A DNA stretch of 64,000 bases, taken from contig CP141145.1 of NCBI GenBank assembly GCA_035235625.1, positions 42,202,668 through 42,266,667 of the forward strand, written 5' to 3'. The stretch is from Saururus chinensis (lineage: Eukaryota > Streptophyta > Magnoliopsida > Piperales > Saururaceae). A program made the position numbers and the translations under genes. The notes under the pieces were generated by a model. That model saw nothing but the letters and a program-made list of their open reading frames with translations, was not told the DNA's origin and did no database searches. Of this stretch, positions 1-13,130 are shown in pieces. The first letter of the stretch is position 1, and each line of letters begins with the position of its first letter.

Positions 1-606
1 TAGATAATAATGATACTTTTATAACTATTAGTGATGCTTAAAAGCTTTGGTAATAGTCTTTCTTCTTGTATTGATATCACATGCTGATGTCATTATCACT
101 TCATTTTCTTGCTTGAGAATATGTGATTCACTCAAGACATCTTAAATAAATTTGTGACATGGCACCCGCTACTTAAGAAGTAAAACAAATATAAAAAGAC
201 CTTACCAACTCAAGTTTAATATCATCTATGTCACTAGAAAGTTTCAAGACATAGAGTTTCAAAGATTGCATCAAATAGGAAACATTACCACATTTAAGTA
301 GACTTGATTCACAAAATTTGTTATAGATAAAAATACGATAAAAATACGGTAACAATATTAATTTGGTGGGAAATCGTGAAAGTTTATGTGAAATACAAAT
401 CCTGTAATCTATTATGTCTCCCCATATTGTAATTTATTTTCTTTTATGCAATTTTCAATCAATAGACTATGTATTTTTCTAGAAGCATATTCTCAAGAAG
501 GGGATATATGTGTTACTCATTGATGTTGAGCATCCCACAAGCTCTTTAAGGCTTCTCTTTTATTTAAAAGTGTCTTAGGCCTTAGGTTAGGTGGGTGCTG
601 CATTTT

Positions 607-768
607 AGCATCACAACAAATCGAACCATCCTGAATCTCAGCACGACCCAAAAATCAATTTTGAGCAAAGCATACAAGAAAGAAAATAGCATCGCAACAA
701 ATCGAACCATTCTGAATCTTAGCACAAGCCAAAAATCAATGTTGAGCAAAACATACAGGAATGTATAG
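607..768. repeat. 81-bp tandem repeat, two copies
   Basis: Two adjacent 81-bp units (607-687 and 688-768) differ at only a few positions. The unit length is a multiple of three, so an open frame on the minus strand runs through both copies and looks like a duplicated peptide, but its hydrophobic composition and lack of any known domain suggest it is not a gene. Confidence 0.8.
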
Positions 769-969
769 ACAAAGAACAATTGTCCAAAAATGGATGCATC
801 TCAGCGATGGAAAAGCAGAGTAAGACACATCTATAATGATTACTACATAGAAAGAAAACAAAAGAAAATCTCAATAGGAAAAAATTAGCACGTGTAGAGC
901 ACTTAAAAAAATTGCTTCAACTTTCAGTTAATTGTGATGCGAAGAAAGTTGGGCAAGGCATTTGGGTGA

Positions 970-1190
970 ATGTGATGCGGGGGAGGTCAGAAGAAGGCTG
1001 AAGGTGCAGTAGTGGATTTGGGCGAAGATGATGAGCAGACATCGGAAGAAGGCTGAAGTTGAGGCAATGAATTTAGGCGAAGGTGATGCGGCGGAAATTA
1101 GAACGAGGTTGAACCTAAACAGTAGATTTGGGTAGAAGGTGATGTGGCAGAGGTCGGAAGAAGGTCAAATTAATCAGGTTGGGCAAAGGT
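970..1190. repeat. Degenerate minisatellite, ~55-bp period, four copies
   Basis: Four diverged units begin near 970, 1027, 1082 and 1138. Each has a GTGATG-like start, a GGAAGAAGG core and a TTTGGG end. The purine-rich block stands out from the AT-rich flanks. No long open frame crosses it. Confidence 0.65.
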
Positions 1191-2373
1191 GATACCATAG
1201 TGCGTGAAGAAGATGTGACGGTTTGTGTCGATGTTGATCAAATTAAAATTGGGCACTGAGCGAAGAAGCAATGACATTGCTACTGCTTACTCAAAATCTT
1301 GGCGACGTAGGCGTGCGGAGATGAGAATATGTAGGAGAGGTTGAGGGGAGAGTGTTGTGGTTATCATGGACAACATGAAAACTTACGATTCGTAAGGGTT
1401 TAACGTTCAGTTGTTGTTAGAGGGGAAATGTGTCCCTAATAAGTGAGATTTAATGTTCATTTGTCTGGTTTAATTTAGATCTGATCCACATAAGCCCACA
1501 AAAAGTTGACAAAATCTAGGAATTTCATATCATTTGTTTGACACATTCATTCACTGAATCAGATAGCAAATGACATTCATGTGTAAGGTCGGCAGGTTTT
1601 CCCTTATGCTTTCCTCTGAACCAGACAGCCGAGCCACACCACCATGACGCTTTTCCACTTACACCCCAAAGCTCTGTAAATGGCTACATAGCTTGCGACG
1701 GCTGCCATTTAATATCATAAGATAACCATAATATTCCCGTCAGACAAGTGTAATTATTATACACATTGACCCGATGGCCGTCGGTGCATACCCCCACAAA
1801 TCTCATATAATATAACGAAGTTATTATATAATAAAAAAATATCATAATTATATAGTAAAATTAACATATCTAGTGAAATATATTATAATTTATTTATAAT
1901 ATTTTATTTTTTTATTACGTTTAACTTAAAGAGTTAGGGATAATTAAATAATTTTTAAATAAATTTTATATGGTTTCAAAGGTTGAAATCTATGTGTGTA
2001 GAGCTCAAAGAAACGAATATAAAAATAAAAAAATATGTAAAACGGAGGTTGAGATTGAAAATTACGACATCAAGAAGCATATAAATTAGGCGGAACCCAC
2101 TTAGAAATAGCGTAATATACTGGTTTAAGTGGGATAATATCGAAGGGTTTGTTGATACGAAACCAACAGTACAATGAACGTGCAAATCCAAATCTCAAGT
2201 AGAAAGTTACGCTAGTTTAAAGATATCTATTAAAAAAAAAAAAGCTGCACGCCATGCATTACTGAGGGCACCGGTGCACGTAACTGTGGGTACTGCCATT
2301 TCTGGCACCGCGGTATACAAGGTATGCTTTGAGGCTTATAAATAGCTCTCTTCTGCCAATTTTTTAACTAAAC
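1191..2373. other. Intergenic, no gene seen
   Basis: AT-rich sequence with short unconvincing open frames on the minus strand. A TATA-box-like TTATAAATAG lies at about 2336-2345, just ahead of the repeats that follow, but no gene can be assigned to it. Confidence 0.6.
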
Positions 2374-2830
2374 TTTTATTTTCTCCGTTTCTGAGTATTT
2401 TGAGTCTGATTAAGGCCGTCTAAAAGGCGTTCTCAAGTAAATCGAGTGTACTCTACACAATGGAAGGGTCCTTTCTTTGAGTTGGAAGCCATTTAAGGAG
2501 AAAATGCCCCAAGAAAAAGAGAGGTCCTGCCCGTTGTCCTTGAGCACCGACAAATTTTATTTTCTCCGTTTCTAAGCATCCTAACTCCGATTTAGTCCAT
2601 TCAAAAGGCGTTATTGACTAAATTGAGTGTTTTTTACACAATGGAAGGGTTCTTTCTTCAAGTTGGAGGCCGTATAAGGAAGAAAATCTCCAAAATAAGG
2701 AGGGGTCCAACCTGTTGTCCTATAGCAATCGTATGAGGAGGAAACACTCCGAGACAAGAAGAGGTCATACCTGTCGTCCTCGAGCACCAGAGACAAGAAT
2801 GAGCAACCCCGAATGCCGCTACCTTGCATG
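2374..2830. repeat. ~181-bp degenerate tandem repeat
   Basis: A unit beginning TTTTATTTTCTCCGTTTCT at 2374 recurs at 2555. Both units hold an ACACAATGGAAGGGT motif and end near GTTGTCCT...AGCA. A partial third unit follows to about 2830. The short open frames here are by-products of the repeat. Confidence 0.7.
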
Positions 2831-3869
2831 ACATCAGGGGAGTAAGCATTTCTAACCTCCCATTTAAATTATTGATTGCATGTGCTATATTAGGATGTGT
2901 GCTATGTCATGATACTTTGTGTTCTAATCTACTATGTTCTGATGTGACCTATTTATGTTCTGTCTTGTTCTAGGGTAGATCTAGATATGTGGTGTGTGTG
3001 TTTGGTCTCGGCTCAGTGATAGAGCGAGATGGGTGATGTCACGGCCCGGCACTGCCCGATTCGAGCTGAACCCGGTCCAAGGGCCGAACCAATGCACGGG
3101 GGTGAAGGATTGAAACGATTGAGGAAAAATAATAGAAGACTTGTGCCCCAACTATGAGCAATCTAATTTACGGAGTTTACGCACAACTTTGAGCAAGAGT
3201 AAATACGTAGAACCAAAAGTGTTAAACTCTAAATTAAACTATAATCTCAAACCCACATACTAATAATTCATAACTACACACTTGGCTCCAAAATAAGGTC
3301 TCAAAGAACTAAAGACATAGTATATCACAAATCCAAAACAAGGGTCATTCCACAAGGTCCTAACATCAAAACAAGATAAACGAAGAGACATGCAAGACTA
3401 GAAGCCTCCACGACTACTCTTAAGCTCTCTCCGACCTTTCCTCATACAAAGGGTCCTGTCTGTCTGCGTGTCACGCCACGCAACTCCAAAACAAAACAAG
3501 GAAAGTGGGGTGAGTTTAAAAACTCAGTAATGGTTTGATTACAACAATAATAATCATAAATTACAATGACATGGTAATGTAGCTATTCATATCCAAAATT
3601 AGCATACTATACTACTTTATGATCTTTTGCTAGCTAAGATCCCTATTAAATTGTAAACATAAGGATTAGCTTGCATAAGATATACCTATCAAGTCAAGTC
3701 ATAAATATTCAAGTTATTACCTAACATGCATCCCACATAGGTATATGTTCATATCTACTCAAATCAAGCATGATAATCCCATAAATCACATAAGAAGTGT
3801 CTTTCACACCCTTTTCCGATCATTCAACCATATCACCTAAACCCGCATAATCATGTCACATTTACACAC

Positions 3870-4200
3870 TTTCTGACCATGTATTCATACCACATAAACC
3901 TGCATAATAGTGTCTCATTCACACATTTTCTGATCATGCATTCATGTTACATAAACTTGCATAATAGTGTCTCATTTACATCATTTCTGATCATACATTC
4001 ATATCACATAAACCTGCATGAGATGTATCTCTAACATACATTTCAGATCATGCATCAATATCATATAAACTTGTATGAGATGTATCTCTAACATACATTT
4101 CAGATCATGCATCAATATCATATAAACCTGCATGAGATGCACCTCTAACATACATTTTAGATCATGCATTAACATTCTCATTCATCATGCATGTATAAGT
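3870..4200. repeat. 57-bp tandem repeat, about six copies
   Basis: Units start with TTTCTGATCAT or TTTCAGATCAT at 3984, 4041, 4098 and 4155, exactly 57 bp apart, with more diverged units upstream. Because 57 is a multiple of three, a repetitive open frame appears on the minus strand; it is a repeat artefact. Confidence 0.8.
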
Positions 4201-4253
4201 GTCTCACACACACACACTAGTCTAACATGCAAGTCCACATAGAGAGAATAAAC

Positions 4254-4395
4254 TTGCTCCTCAAGGCCAACGCCTTCGAGCAACCCCTGCTTCTCAAGGC
4301 CAACGCGCCTTCGAGCAATCCTTGCTCCTCAAGGCCAACGCCTTCAAGCAACTCCTGCTTCTCAAGGTCAAATCCTTCAAGCAACTCTTGCCCAT
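4254..4395. repeat. ~34-bp tandem repeat, four copies
   Basis: Four units carry the core CTCAAGGCCAACGCCTTC followed by AGCAA and a TGCT linker. It sits inside the 3.6-kb insertion, immediately after the 57-bp array. The open frames on both strands come from the repetition. Confidence 0.75.
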
Positions 4396-6637
4396 CAAGC
4401 CTAAACACCCAGGCAACCCTGCTTGTCAAGACCGAAGTCCCAAGCAACAATACCTGGTAAGCCGGTACACTCAAACAAACCAACTGGATTCTCAGAGTCC
4501 AAATAATCTCAACAACTAATCTCATCTGCAAGACAAGTACACAACTTGTCCCCACATAACTCAATTTAACTAGACTCAACCCGAGGAGTATACATGTTCC
4601 ACATAGGAACATAAATCGAAAATATGTCCTTTTAGACAAACCAAGTTTCAATTAATTCATCAAGCGATTAATCTAGCACGCAATCTCAACCATTGCATAC
4701 AATCGATTAATTCCGGTTATACATCGGTAAAACTTCGTCCATAAATACCGATCCATGATGCATGATAGCATAATACATCCGTGAGCAAGATCTACGTGGG
4801 TTCTAACATATAGAACGTGCTCTCAATCAATCCCCTCATGCATCATAATCAAGGCATATTTAATTTCACTTTCATAGTAGATTTCCCATCCATGTCTGTG
4901 TTCATGCATATTCTAAGTGCATGACCAATGCTTAACTTAAACTCATAAGACAATATACACATGCTTGAACATATTTAAAACAATGATTCCCAACTGAAAT
5001 CAAAACAAAGTCCACCATAAAGCTTAAATCCATCCATGTGAAATGAAACATTCACCCCCACAAACATGATTCTTCCACATATTAAGCTACAACATGATCA
5101 CATTCATTACCCATAAACCATTCTCATTATAAGAGAACACATCTCACCATTTTTCACATAATATTCTTGCTGAAAACATATTCTAATCATAAGAATTCCA
5201 ACATTCAAAAGTTCCAACGTACTTCAATATCAACATATATAATAATCAACACAATATGATGCCACATGACCACACTTAAACACATTCTATAAACTTCCAT
5301 AATCAATTCTACACCTTTAGTAGCTTAATTTCATCATAATACACCCCACATAACCATTAGAATCATCAAACGGAATAAAACATTGAAATGAACATAAGTT
5401 TCAAAAATAGCAAAAATTACCATGTAGCCATTTGATCGCCCTACAAGGCCGTTCGATCGGCTATATTGAAAATCTGCCAAAAATGTAGTGTTGCTGATCG
5501 ATCGCCCTACCAGGTCATTAGATCGCCAACAAAGTAGTTTTGACCTTCTTCTTCATTTCGAAAATCAAAACCGAAACACCATGAAAGCACCTTCAAATAT
5601 TCATCTATGGTACCAAACATTATCAAAAACTCATCAAACCTTCCATAACACTAATCTAAATTATTCTAAAACAAAACCCTAAGAAATCGAAGTTAAAGAT
5701 TAGTATTTACTAAACCCACCATTAGAGCCTAAATCAAGTAAAACCCTCTTCAAATAACATTATAAAAACCGAGATTTTTGTTACTCAAAATTGAGATTGA
5801 AGAACCCAATACCTTGTCACTTGTTTAGGTTTGGATTTGACCTTCACCCTTCTTGGAAACCTTCCAAAAATATAGTGTCTAAGTTAAACTCCATAAAAAA
5901 TCGGTTTAACATTAAAACCTTGAAGAAATCTTAGACGTAGGATTTGTTAAGCATAAAAAACGAATTTTGATAAGTAGGGTTTGAAGTAAGGGAGTAAATA
6001 ATTGACTTTGATGCTTGAAATCAATTCAAAGCAAATGGGAAATGATAGATTAAGAATGAATTAGGAGAAGATCTAGGGTTAAGCTTAATTAAGGAAGAAC
6101 ATATCTTAATCCCTTCTAATCTAGGCCTAATTGGGGAACTAGGCCCTAATCACCTCCTCCCAGCCTATTCTCAAAATGGAAATGGCTTAGTCATTTTCCT
6201 TTTATAGTAGGGCTTGGGGTATACTTGATGAACCAATGGGGTGTAAATAGAATTTTGGGCTAAAAATAAGTATTTTAAAATTTGAGTACTAATTAAATCT
6301 GATAAAATTCTGAAACTTTTTATAAGGGCATAAGTTGATGTCTGAGGTATTTTGGTCCAAAAATTATAATTTCGTCGGTAGGGCCCACATGGGGGGTCCC
6401 GCCAAACCCTAATTTTTGAAAAATTAGTAAAAAATTAAAAAAATCCCAAAAATTCAAAATTGACTAAAAACTACTAAAAACTCATAAATGTGAAATTGGT
6501 TTTGATTAAAACCTTTAGAAAATACCCAAATTTATAAAATTATCCCGAACCAATTAGAATTAATATTAAACCACATAAAAGCATTTCAACAAAATAAATT
6601 TAAACCGGTTTACAATAAGGGATCTTAAAAGTGATGT

Positions 6638-8006
6638 GCTCAGTCTCGGCTCAATAATAGAGTGAGACGAATGTTATGTTCGGTCTTGGCCCAGTGAGAG
6701 AGTGATATGTGTGAATGTGATTGATCCTGCTCTTTGGTAAAGCAAGATTTGTAATTATGTTAATTTATTAACTTTTGTTTAACTCCGATAGATTACAAAT
6801 TTTAATATAATTTTGATTAAATATCAATATATATATATGTATTTTAACGTATATAATTTTGTGATGTTTGATGTATGTAATAGCCATTAGGCAAAACTAT
6901 GTTCGGATCCAATCATATTGGAATAATATTGTGAATGTTATCCAATACGTACGTAGGCAACCGACAGTAAGGCAACGCTGGCCCAATAAAAATTAATTAT
7001 ACTTATAAGTTTTATTCTGATTTATATGCGACAAATTATGAAGCTTCATTGCGTGTACATGATCATTATAACATGAGTCTACGTATGAGGAAGCCTTAAA
7101 GCTCCGTAGTGCGTAGATGAATGTTGTACCTTTCACATACAAATGATGATTCTTGGTTTAAGGAAGAAAATTTTTTATTAAGAGATTTTTGGGCCCCGGC
7201 TCGGGTCAGGGCATTACAATATTACATATGCCAAAAATTACTAGGTGTAAAGCATGTAGTTGTATAGAGTTTATAAATCTTTAGGAATATTATGCCCTTA
7301 AACATTAATCACATAAATAATTACATAAATATCTATTGGAGCAACCAAACAAATTATTCAGAAATATCTTCCGCTTTCACCTCCATCCTACATTATTTGG
7401 GGGTGGGTGAGTATAATTATACTTAGTAGGTTGGGTTAAAATATAAGGTAATTCTAAGGAGAAATCCCTAAAAATAGATATAATCTTTTTTATAATATCT
7501 TTCATCAGAAAACTTATTACGTTAGATAGCAAAAATGACCCCACCTCGACATATGACACGCTCGATTCATTGGAGAATGGCTCTTGAATGACTCAATTCT
7601 AACTTAAAATAGTTTAAAACGAGAAAAAAGAAGTTTTAGGAGTGAAAAAATTGAAAAGCAACTAAAAACACTATAACAACCCTAAATTTTGAGTAAGTTT
7701 TTAGGCTATAATAAGCTAATTTTGTAGTTTTTAGTAATTTTTATTTAGTTAAAGATTATTATGTGATAAAGTTTTATTGGATTGTGGTAGAGTGTTGAAA
7801 GACGAGTGTAATGAGTCTTGAATTGATACAATCGGACATTGGGGTTGAAAGTTACAACATCGGGAACTTGCCACATGAGTAAGACCTATTTAAAAAGTGT
7901 ATGATAACCTACTCATGTAGAGGTTAGTTTTATAGGGCTTATTTATACGAGCCCAGCGGTACCAAAATTGCATGAATCGGAGTTTAACGGAGAAAGTTAT
8001 GATTAT
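6638..8006. other. Intergenic, no gene seen
   Basis: Contains the outer part of the array interrupted by the 3.6-kb insertion (6640-6720), then AT-rich unique sequence. The stretch ending GGCATTACA near 7207-7216 resembles a plant LTR terminus, but no partner end with a matching target-site duplication was found. Confidence 0.5.
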
Positions 8007-8570
8007 TTAATTTATTTAAAATTTATAAAAAAAATAAAAATTATATTATTGCATCTGCTCGCGTTAGCAGACTGGACCATGGTTAAGGTTTAATAACCGA
8101 AACAAAAACCAAAATTCTATTTTGGGTGGGGTCAGTTTCAATACTTCAAACATATTTGACATTATATTAAATTGGTTTTGTCTATAAAAAATTATATAAC
8201 TTGGGTTAAATATGGTTTTATAAGTTAATTAGGAACTTAGGTCGGTTCAGGTTAATTTTTGGGTTTTCACATGCGAGACCCTGACCTCGCTAAGATGTAT
8301 CTGAGTATTTTTTTTTACTTGGACTTAACCTGATGCGAGATAGGACCTGACTTGGGTCAATCTCGAGTTGGTTCCATCCGGATCGGTTTAGGTTCGGGTT
8401 TTCAAAGCATCCCTAATATTACTCCGCACATTTCCCACTTCAATAGATCAAGTATGCCATCCAGACATAAGGGTTCACTTTTAACATTTTCCTTTGTCCT
8501 CGCCATTGTCGACTAAAAAATGCAAGGCGCAAAGCAATAATTCTTTAGTGAATGACGGAGATTGTCACAC

Positions 8571-8826
8571 GTTTGGATTATACTATTAAATGTTATATTA
8601 TTTTCTTTACACCGTAGGCCTTGCACCATTTTAATTATATAAAAAAAAGTAAGTCCCACCTGACAACATAAGATTTAATTTTCCCTATCAAATCATTAGT
8701 GTAATGTTTATAGGTGTAAAGAAAGTGGCATCCGAATATCACCATTGAAAGAAAAAGTAGGTTTTCGCCTAACACCAAATTTTGATTGGAAAGAAAACAG
8801 TAGGGATAATCCAAACATGGTGTAAT
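8571..8826. mobile_element. Hairpin-forming MITE, copy in unit 1
   Basis: An arm beginning GTTTGGATTAT at 8571 is mirrored by ATAATCCAAAC ending at 8826. Further in, TTTCTTTACACCG and GGTGTAAAGAAA pair as well. About 256 bp, non-coding, AT-rich: the build of a miniature inverted-repeat element. Family not assigned; no certain target-site duplication. Confidence 0.55.
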
Positions 8827-9793
8827 ATTTGGGTGTACAAAAATTGAAATAGGGTTATGAATATCCTAGTAATGGAACTGCTAAATTATTGTTATAGATA
8901 ATAATTTTCGCATACCATAATCTGTCCAACAAAACTTTACACCTAATTTTGTGTGGATTGAAAATATAAATTAAACTTATTCTTCATTTTACGTTTCTAC
9001 TAAAAATTAATATAGGAAAGAGAGAATATATATTTACTTATATATACTTATTTTTGTAGTACTCCTTCTATCCTTAATTAATAGCTCCATTTGACAAAAA
9101 AAATTTGTTCTATATTAATAGTTTCATTTTGGTCAATTTAAGTCGTTGGGTGCTTCAAAAAGAGTATTATAACCTTATTTTCTCTTTTCTTATATATGTA
9201 TGTTTCAAAAAATAAAAAATAAAATTCTATTATTTAATTTATTTAAAATTTATAAAAAAATAAAAAATAAAATTAATATTATTGTATCTATTGGCATCAG
9301 CACGCTAGACCATGGTTAAGGTTTAATAACCGAAATAAAAACTAAAATTCTATCTTGGGTGGGGTTGGTTTAAAAAATTTAAGCAAATTTGACATTATAT
9401 TAATTTAGTTTTATCTATAAAAATTTATATAACTAGGGTTAAATATAATTTTATAAGTTAATTAGGAACTTGTGTCGGTTAGGGTTGGTTTTTGGGTTTT
9501 CACATGTTAGACCCGACTTAACCCAAGATGTATTTGAGTATTTTTTTTTCTTGGAGCTAACCTGATGCGAGATAGGACCTGACCCGGGTCATTCTTGGGT
9601 CAGTTCCATCCAGATCGGTTTAGGTCCGGGTTTTCAACATAACCCTAATATTACTTTGCACATTTCCCGCTTCAATAGATCAAGTATGCCATCTAGACAT
9701 AAGGGTCTCTTTTAACATTTTCCTTTGTCCTCGCTATTGCATACTCAAAAATGCATTACGTAAAGCTTTAGTGAATGACAGAGATTGTCACAC

Positions 9794-10037
9794 GTTTGGA
9801 TTATACTATTAAATGTTATATTATTTTCTCTACACCGTAGGCCTTGCACCATCTTTAATTAGATAAAAAAGGTAGGACCCACCTGACAATATAAGGTTTA
9901 ATTTTCCTTATCAAATCATTAGTTTAAAGTTTATAGGTGTGAAGAAATTGGTGTAGAATATTAGTATCTAAAGAAAAAGTAGGTTTCGCGTAACACCAAA
10001 TTTTGATCGGAAAGAAAACAGTAGGGATAATCAAAAC
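9794..10037. mobile_element. Hairpin-forming MITE, copy in unit 2
   Basis: Same inverted-repeat structure as at 8571-8826, carried along by the tandem duplication. The right arm has one substitution (ATAATCAAAAC), so the hairpin is slightly weaker. Confidence 0.5.
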
Positions 10038-10432
10038 ATGGTGTAATATTTGGTTGGACAAAAATTGAAATAGGGTTATTAATATCCTAATAATGGAACT
10101 GCTAAACTATGGTTATAGATAATAATTTTCCCATACCATAATCTGTCCAACAAAACTTTACACCTAGTTTTGTGTGGATTGAAAATCTAAATTAAACTTA
10201 TTCTTCATTTTAAGTTTCTACTAAAAATTAATATAGGAAGGAGAGAATATATATTTACTTATATATACTTATTTTTGTAGTACTCCTTCCATCCTTAATT
10301 AATAGCTCTATTTGGCAAAAAAAAAGTTCTATATTAATAGTTTCATTTTGGTCAATTTAAGTCATTGGGTGCTTCAAAAAGAGTATTATAATCTTATTTT
10401 CTCTTTTCTTATCTATGTTTCAATATTCAAGA

Positions 10433-11497
10433 ATTTTTTTTTTCAAATGTAATTATTAATAGATGAAAGGAGTAATATTTATTTATTTGTGAATACTCAC
10501 CAATTATGCAATGTGTAACTGTAAATTAAGAAAGAGCTTGGCTTTCACAAAAAAAAAGAGGACGCCTCCAAAGCTAAATCTCTGCTGCCGCTAAACGGTG
10601 GCAAATGCCAATAATCTGTAATAAATTTATTGAATTCTTGAAGCATGAAAACATTGAGCATGTTTAACCTCGCGGTTATCATAAATGTGTATGAAGAATC
10701 ATCTTTTTCATTAAGTCCAGAGTTTCTATCATAAGGCAGCTTGTTCAATTTGTTTGTGTCATGGTGTTTTACCATATACCATTTGGATGGTGCAAAATGG
10801 CTTCGTTAGTTTGGCATACAATATAATAGAATAATTGTTAACTTCTTTTTGGGTGATAAAGCTCAGATAAACATGAAAGGACGTTTATTTTCTAAAATTT
10901 TGCTCACAGCTACAAGGTGTAAGTGTGACGACTCACAGTTTTATAGTACGAGATCCTAACATTTCAAATGAGAATTGAACCGTCGAAAAGTCCGACAGTG
11001 CAACATCCCTTTTACAAATAGAAGTGGTCTATTTACTCATTTCTTGCTGCAGCGGCGCTGATTTTCACTTTTCTGTTAGAAAGATACCTATTAATTCTGT
11101 TTGAATTAGATTTCAACTAGTTACCAAAAATTCTAAAGAAAAGATTTAGATTTCTATGTGTCCTTACATTGAGAATGTTCCCATGAAATTTACTGGATAC
11201 GCTGTAGAAGCTGTGTGACACGAGGAATAGTTGAATAGATACATAGTGTTATCCTGAAAGACAATATCGCTTTGAATAGTGATATATGAACCTGGAATTC
11301 CTTGGAGAAAAAGTTACCTCATCCATGAACTTTGTTTCGAGTATTCAACATTTTGTACTTATCATCGTTTAAAAATGATGTACGACATAACATCTGCAAG
11401 TATTTGTTACAATATTCGACTGTACTCTCGACCTGGAAAGAACGCTCAACGCATATATACATATGCAGGACTGCCTTTAGTCTCTGTAAGTGTCAAC
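10433..11497. other. Intergenic, no supported gene
   Basis: Contains open frames of up to 100 codons (for example 10545-10775 minus and 11279-11581 plus) with no recognisable domain, no homologous second copy and no splice or start context that favours them. Left unassigned. Confidence 0.5.
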
Positions 11498-12080
11498 GCA
11501 GATGGGATGAGTTCAACTCTTTTCCTTTTCCACTGCCTGCTCTGCCTCTCATCTCCCCGCCATACCCATACTTGTCCATGACCCGCCCTTCCCTTTGATG
11601 GTTTTCCTTTTTCCACATATTTCCTCCACCCTACACCGCCTCCTCTTCCTCTCACCCCGCTCTCGTGTTGCTGACAAATTATGTTTCTCTTTTGCTACAA
11701 TCTGTGTTTTTCGTTTTAAACCTTCTATTATGGATATGGTTGGTCGTTCGTCGGTGATGTCAATTTTGTGGGTAACCTTTCTCATGGACATACCCTGCCG
11801 CCTCTTCAAGCAGGCAAGTAGAGGTCCATCGGAGTGATAGTTTGCGTTTTCTACTTATAGGGCAAGTGTGCTTTGTTGCCCCGCAGTGGTTTGTAGCTCC
11901 TATCAAAATTAGAGGTAGCATTGCTCCCTCAAGTGGTGCATAAAATCAAGTTTTCATTGGCTTTGGCCCCTGCCCCGTGTTTATTCTCGATGCTCGGGTT
12001 TACTTCGGGTGATTTTAGATCCCGTCTATCTATCAGTGCTAGTTTACATCATATACCCACCTTTAGAGATTTATGATAGT

Positions 12081-13130
12081 TAGGGCTAACAACAGGTAGG
12101 GTATAAGTCGAGTAAGTCTTTATCAACATCCATACCCGTTTTTTACAATTTTATCCATATTACACATAGCTCATTTACCTATTTATTACTTATATCTTAC
12201 ATATTACCCATCATTGGGCAAATGGGCAAGTAATAAGTAATTGACTAACTGAATGATTAATATGGCACAAGTCAAAACTACCCCTCAGATTTAAAACGAG
12301 CTAAAGCTTCATAGATTACAATGATGAAGGTATATTAGAACTTTGTCATAATGCTTGTATGGTAAGTTCAACTAAAACTGACATTAAACGATCTAACAGC
12401 AATTTCAACAGAAGGAAGCCAGATATAAAAGGGGGTTAGATCCAAAAGTTACGTAGACAAATTCTTTCAAATTTAAATTGAATGCTTTGAGTTCTTTGCG
12501 GAGCTTGAGATCTATGCAACCTTGTAGATTCGAGTCATTATCAGATCTGTGATTTGGTTTTGTAAGTCCTTATTATTGGACTATTGTGGAATTAAATCAT
12601 ACTATTTTTTTGTTTTATCACTTTAATGAAACTTTGATTTGAAGGTTCTTTGTTGATCATTGAAATTTGAAATACAATTTAAATTTAATTTAGTACATTG
12701 CTTGAATATTTTGAATACAAAGTTGTCCATAACAATTATTTCATTTTAACACCTTAATTTTAAAAAATATTCAACTTTTGAATACCTTAGTGTTGTTGAA
12801 TCAACGATAAACAAAAAAAATATTAATAGTAAAAATAAATAAAAAGTAAACTATCATAAATAATATATATTTCTCAAAAGTCTATCTAGTGTATATCTAT
12901 ATAAGCTAATTTTGATAATAAGTTCAATCTAGATGTATAATATTCTAGGTATCTAATAAAAGCAAACATTATTTTATATGAAAAATATTTTCATTGAGAG
13001 CAGGGCAACCTCAGCAACAACATAAATGTAAGGGTTGTCCAAACAACAACTATCTATATAATTTGGGTAATAGGTATGGACAAAGGGTTACCCAAACCCA
13101 CCTGCTTAAGAGTACCTATTGACAACTTTA
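12081..13130. mobile_element. Decayed hAT-like non-autonomous element (unit 1)
   Basis: The left end TAGGGCTAACAACAGGTAGG and right end ACCTATTGACAACTTTA are diverged versions of the ends of the clean hAT element at 41984-43025. The typical subterminal text GGTAGGGTATAAGTCGAGTAAG and GGTATGGACAAAGGGTTACCC is present. The flanking octamers match at only half their positions, so the insertion is old. Confidence 0.6.

Larger units (their letters stand above)
3040..6630. mobile_element. 3.6-kb non-coding insertion with 7-bp direct flanks
   Basis: The sequence is flanked by GTGATGT at 3033-3039 and again at 6631-6637. Outside both flanks lies one interrupted repeat array (motif TCTCGGCTCA near 3006 and 6644, and a related TCTTGGCCCA near 6682), so removing 3040-6630 restores a continuous array. 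The insert starts CACGGCCCGG, ends ATCTTAAAA, carries no recognisable transposase or retroelement gene and contains two internal minisatellites. It could be a derivative of a large non-autonomous retroelement; its class is not resolved. Confidence 0.6.
8007..10432. repeat. 1.2-kb direct tandem duplication
   Basis: Unit 1 (8007-9230) and unit 2 (9231 to about 10432) align along their whole length. Shared landmarks are CCATGGTTAAGGTTTAATAA (8087, 9310), the GTTTGGATTATACTATT hairpin arm and an AGTACTCCTTC block near the end. Divergence is a few percent with small indels. No coding region is evident in either unit. Confidence 0.85.

Noticed and set aside
3870..4200. Regular 57-bp array considered as a CRISPR array
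   Set aside because: There are no unique spacers between repeats, the units drift gradually, and the context is a plant nuclear genome. It is an ordinary minisatellite.
3037..7216. TGTCACGGCCC near 3037 and GGCATTACA near 7216 as the two ends of one LTR-type element
   Set aside because: The flanks differ (GGTGA against ATATT), so there is no target duplication, and the 7-bp duplication at 3033/6631 gives a better explanation for the left edge.
10545..10775. 76-codon minus-strand frame
   Set aside because: No domain, no start context worth noting, and typical of random open frames in this AT-rich spacer.
11549..11837. Overlapping open frames on both strands, conserved at 17999-18205
   Set aside because: Conservation is explained by the tandem duplication of non-coding DNA. 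The frames are already broken differently in the second unit and show no domain.
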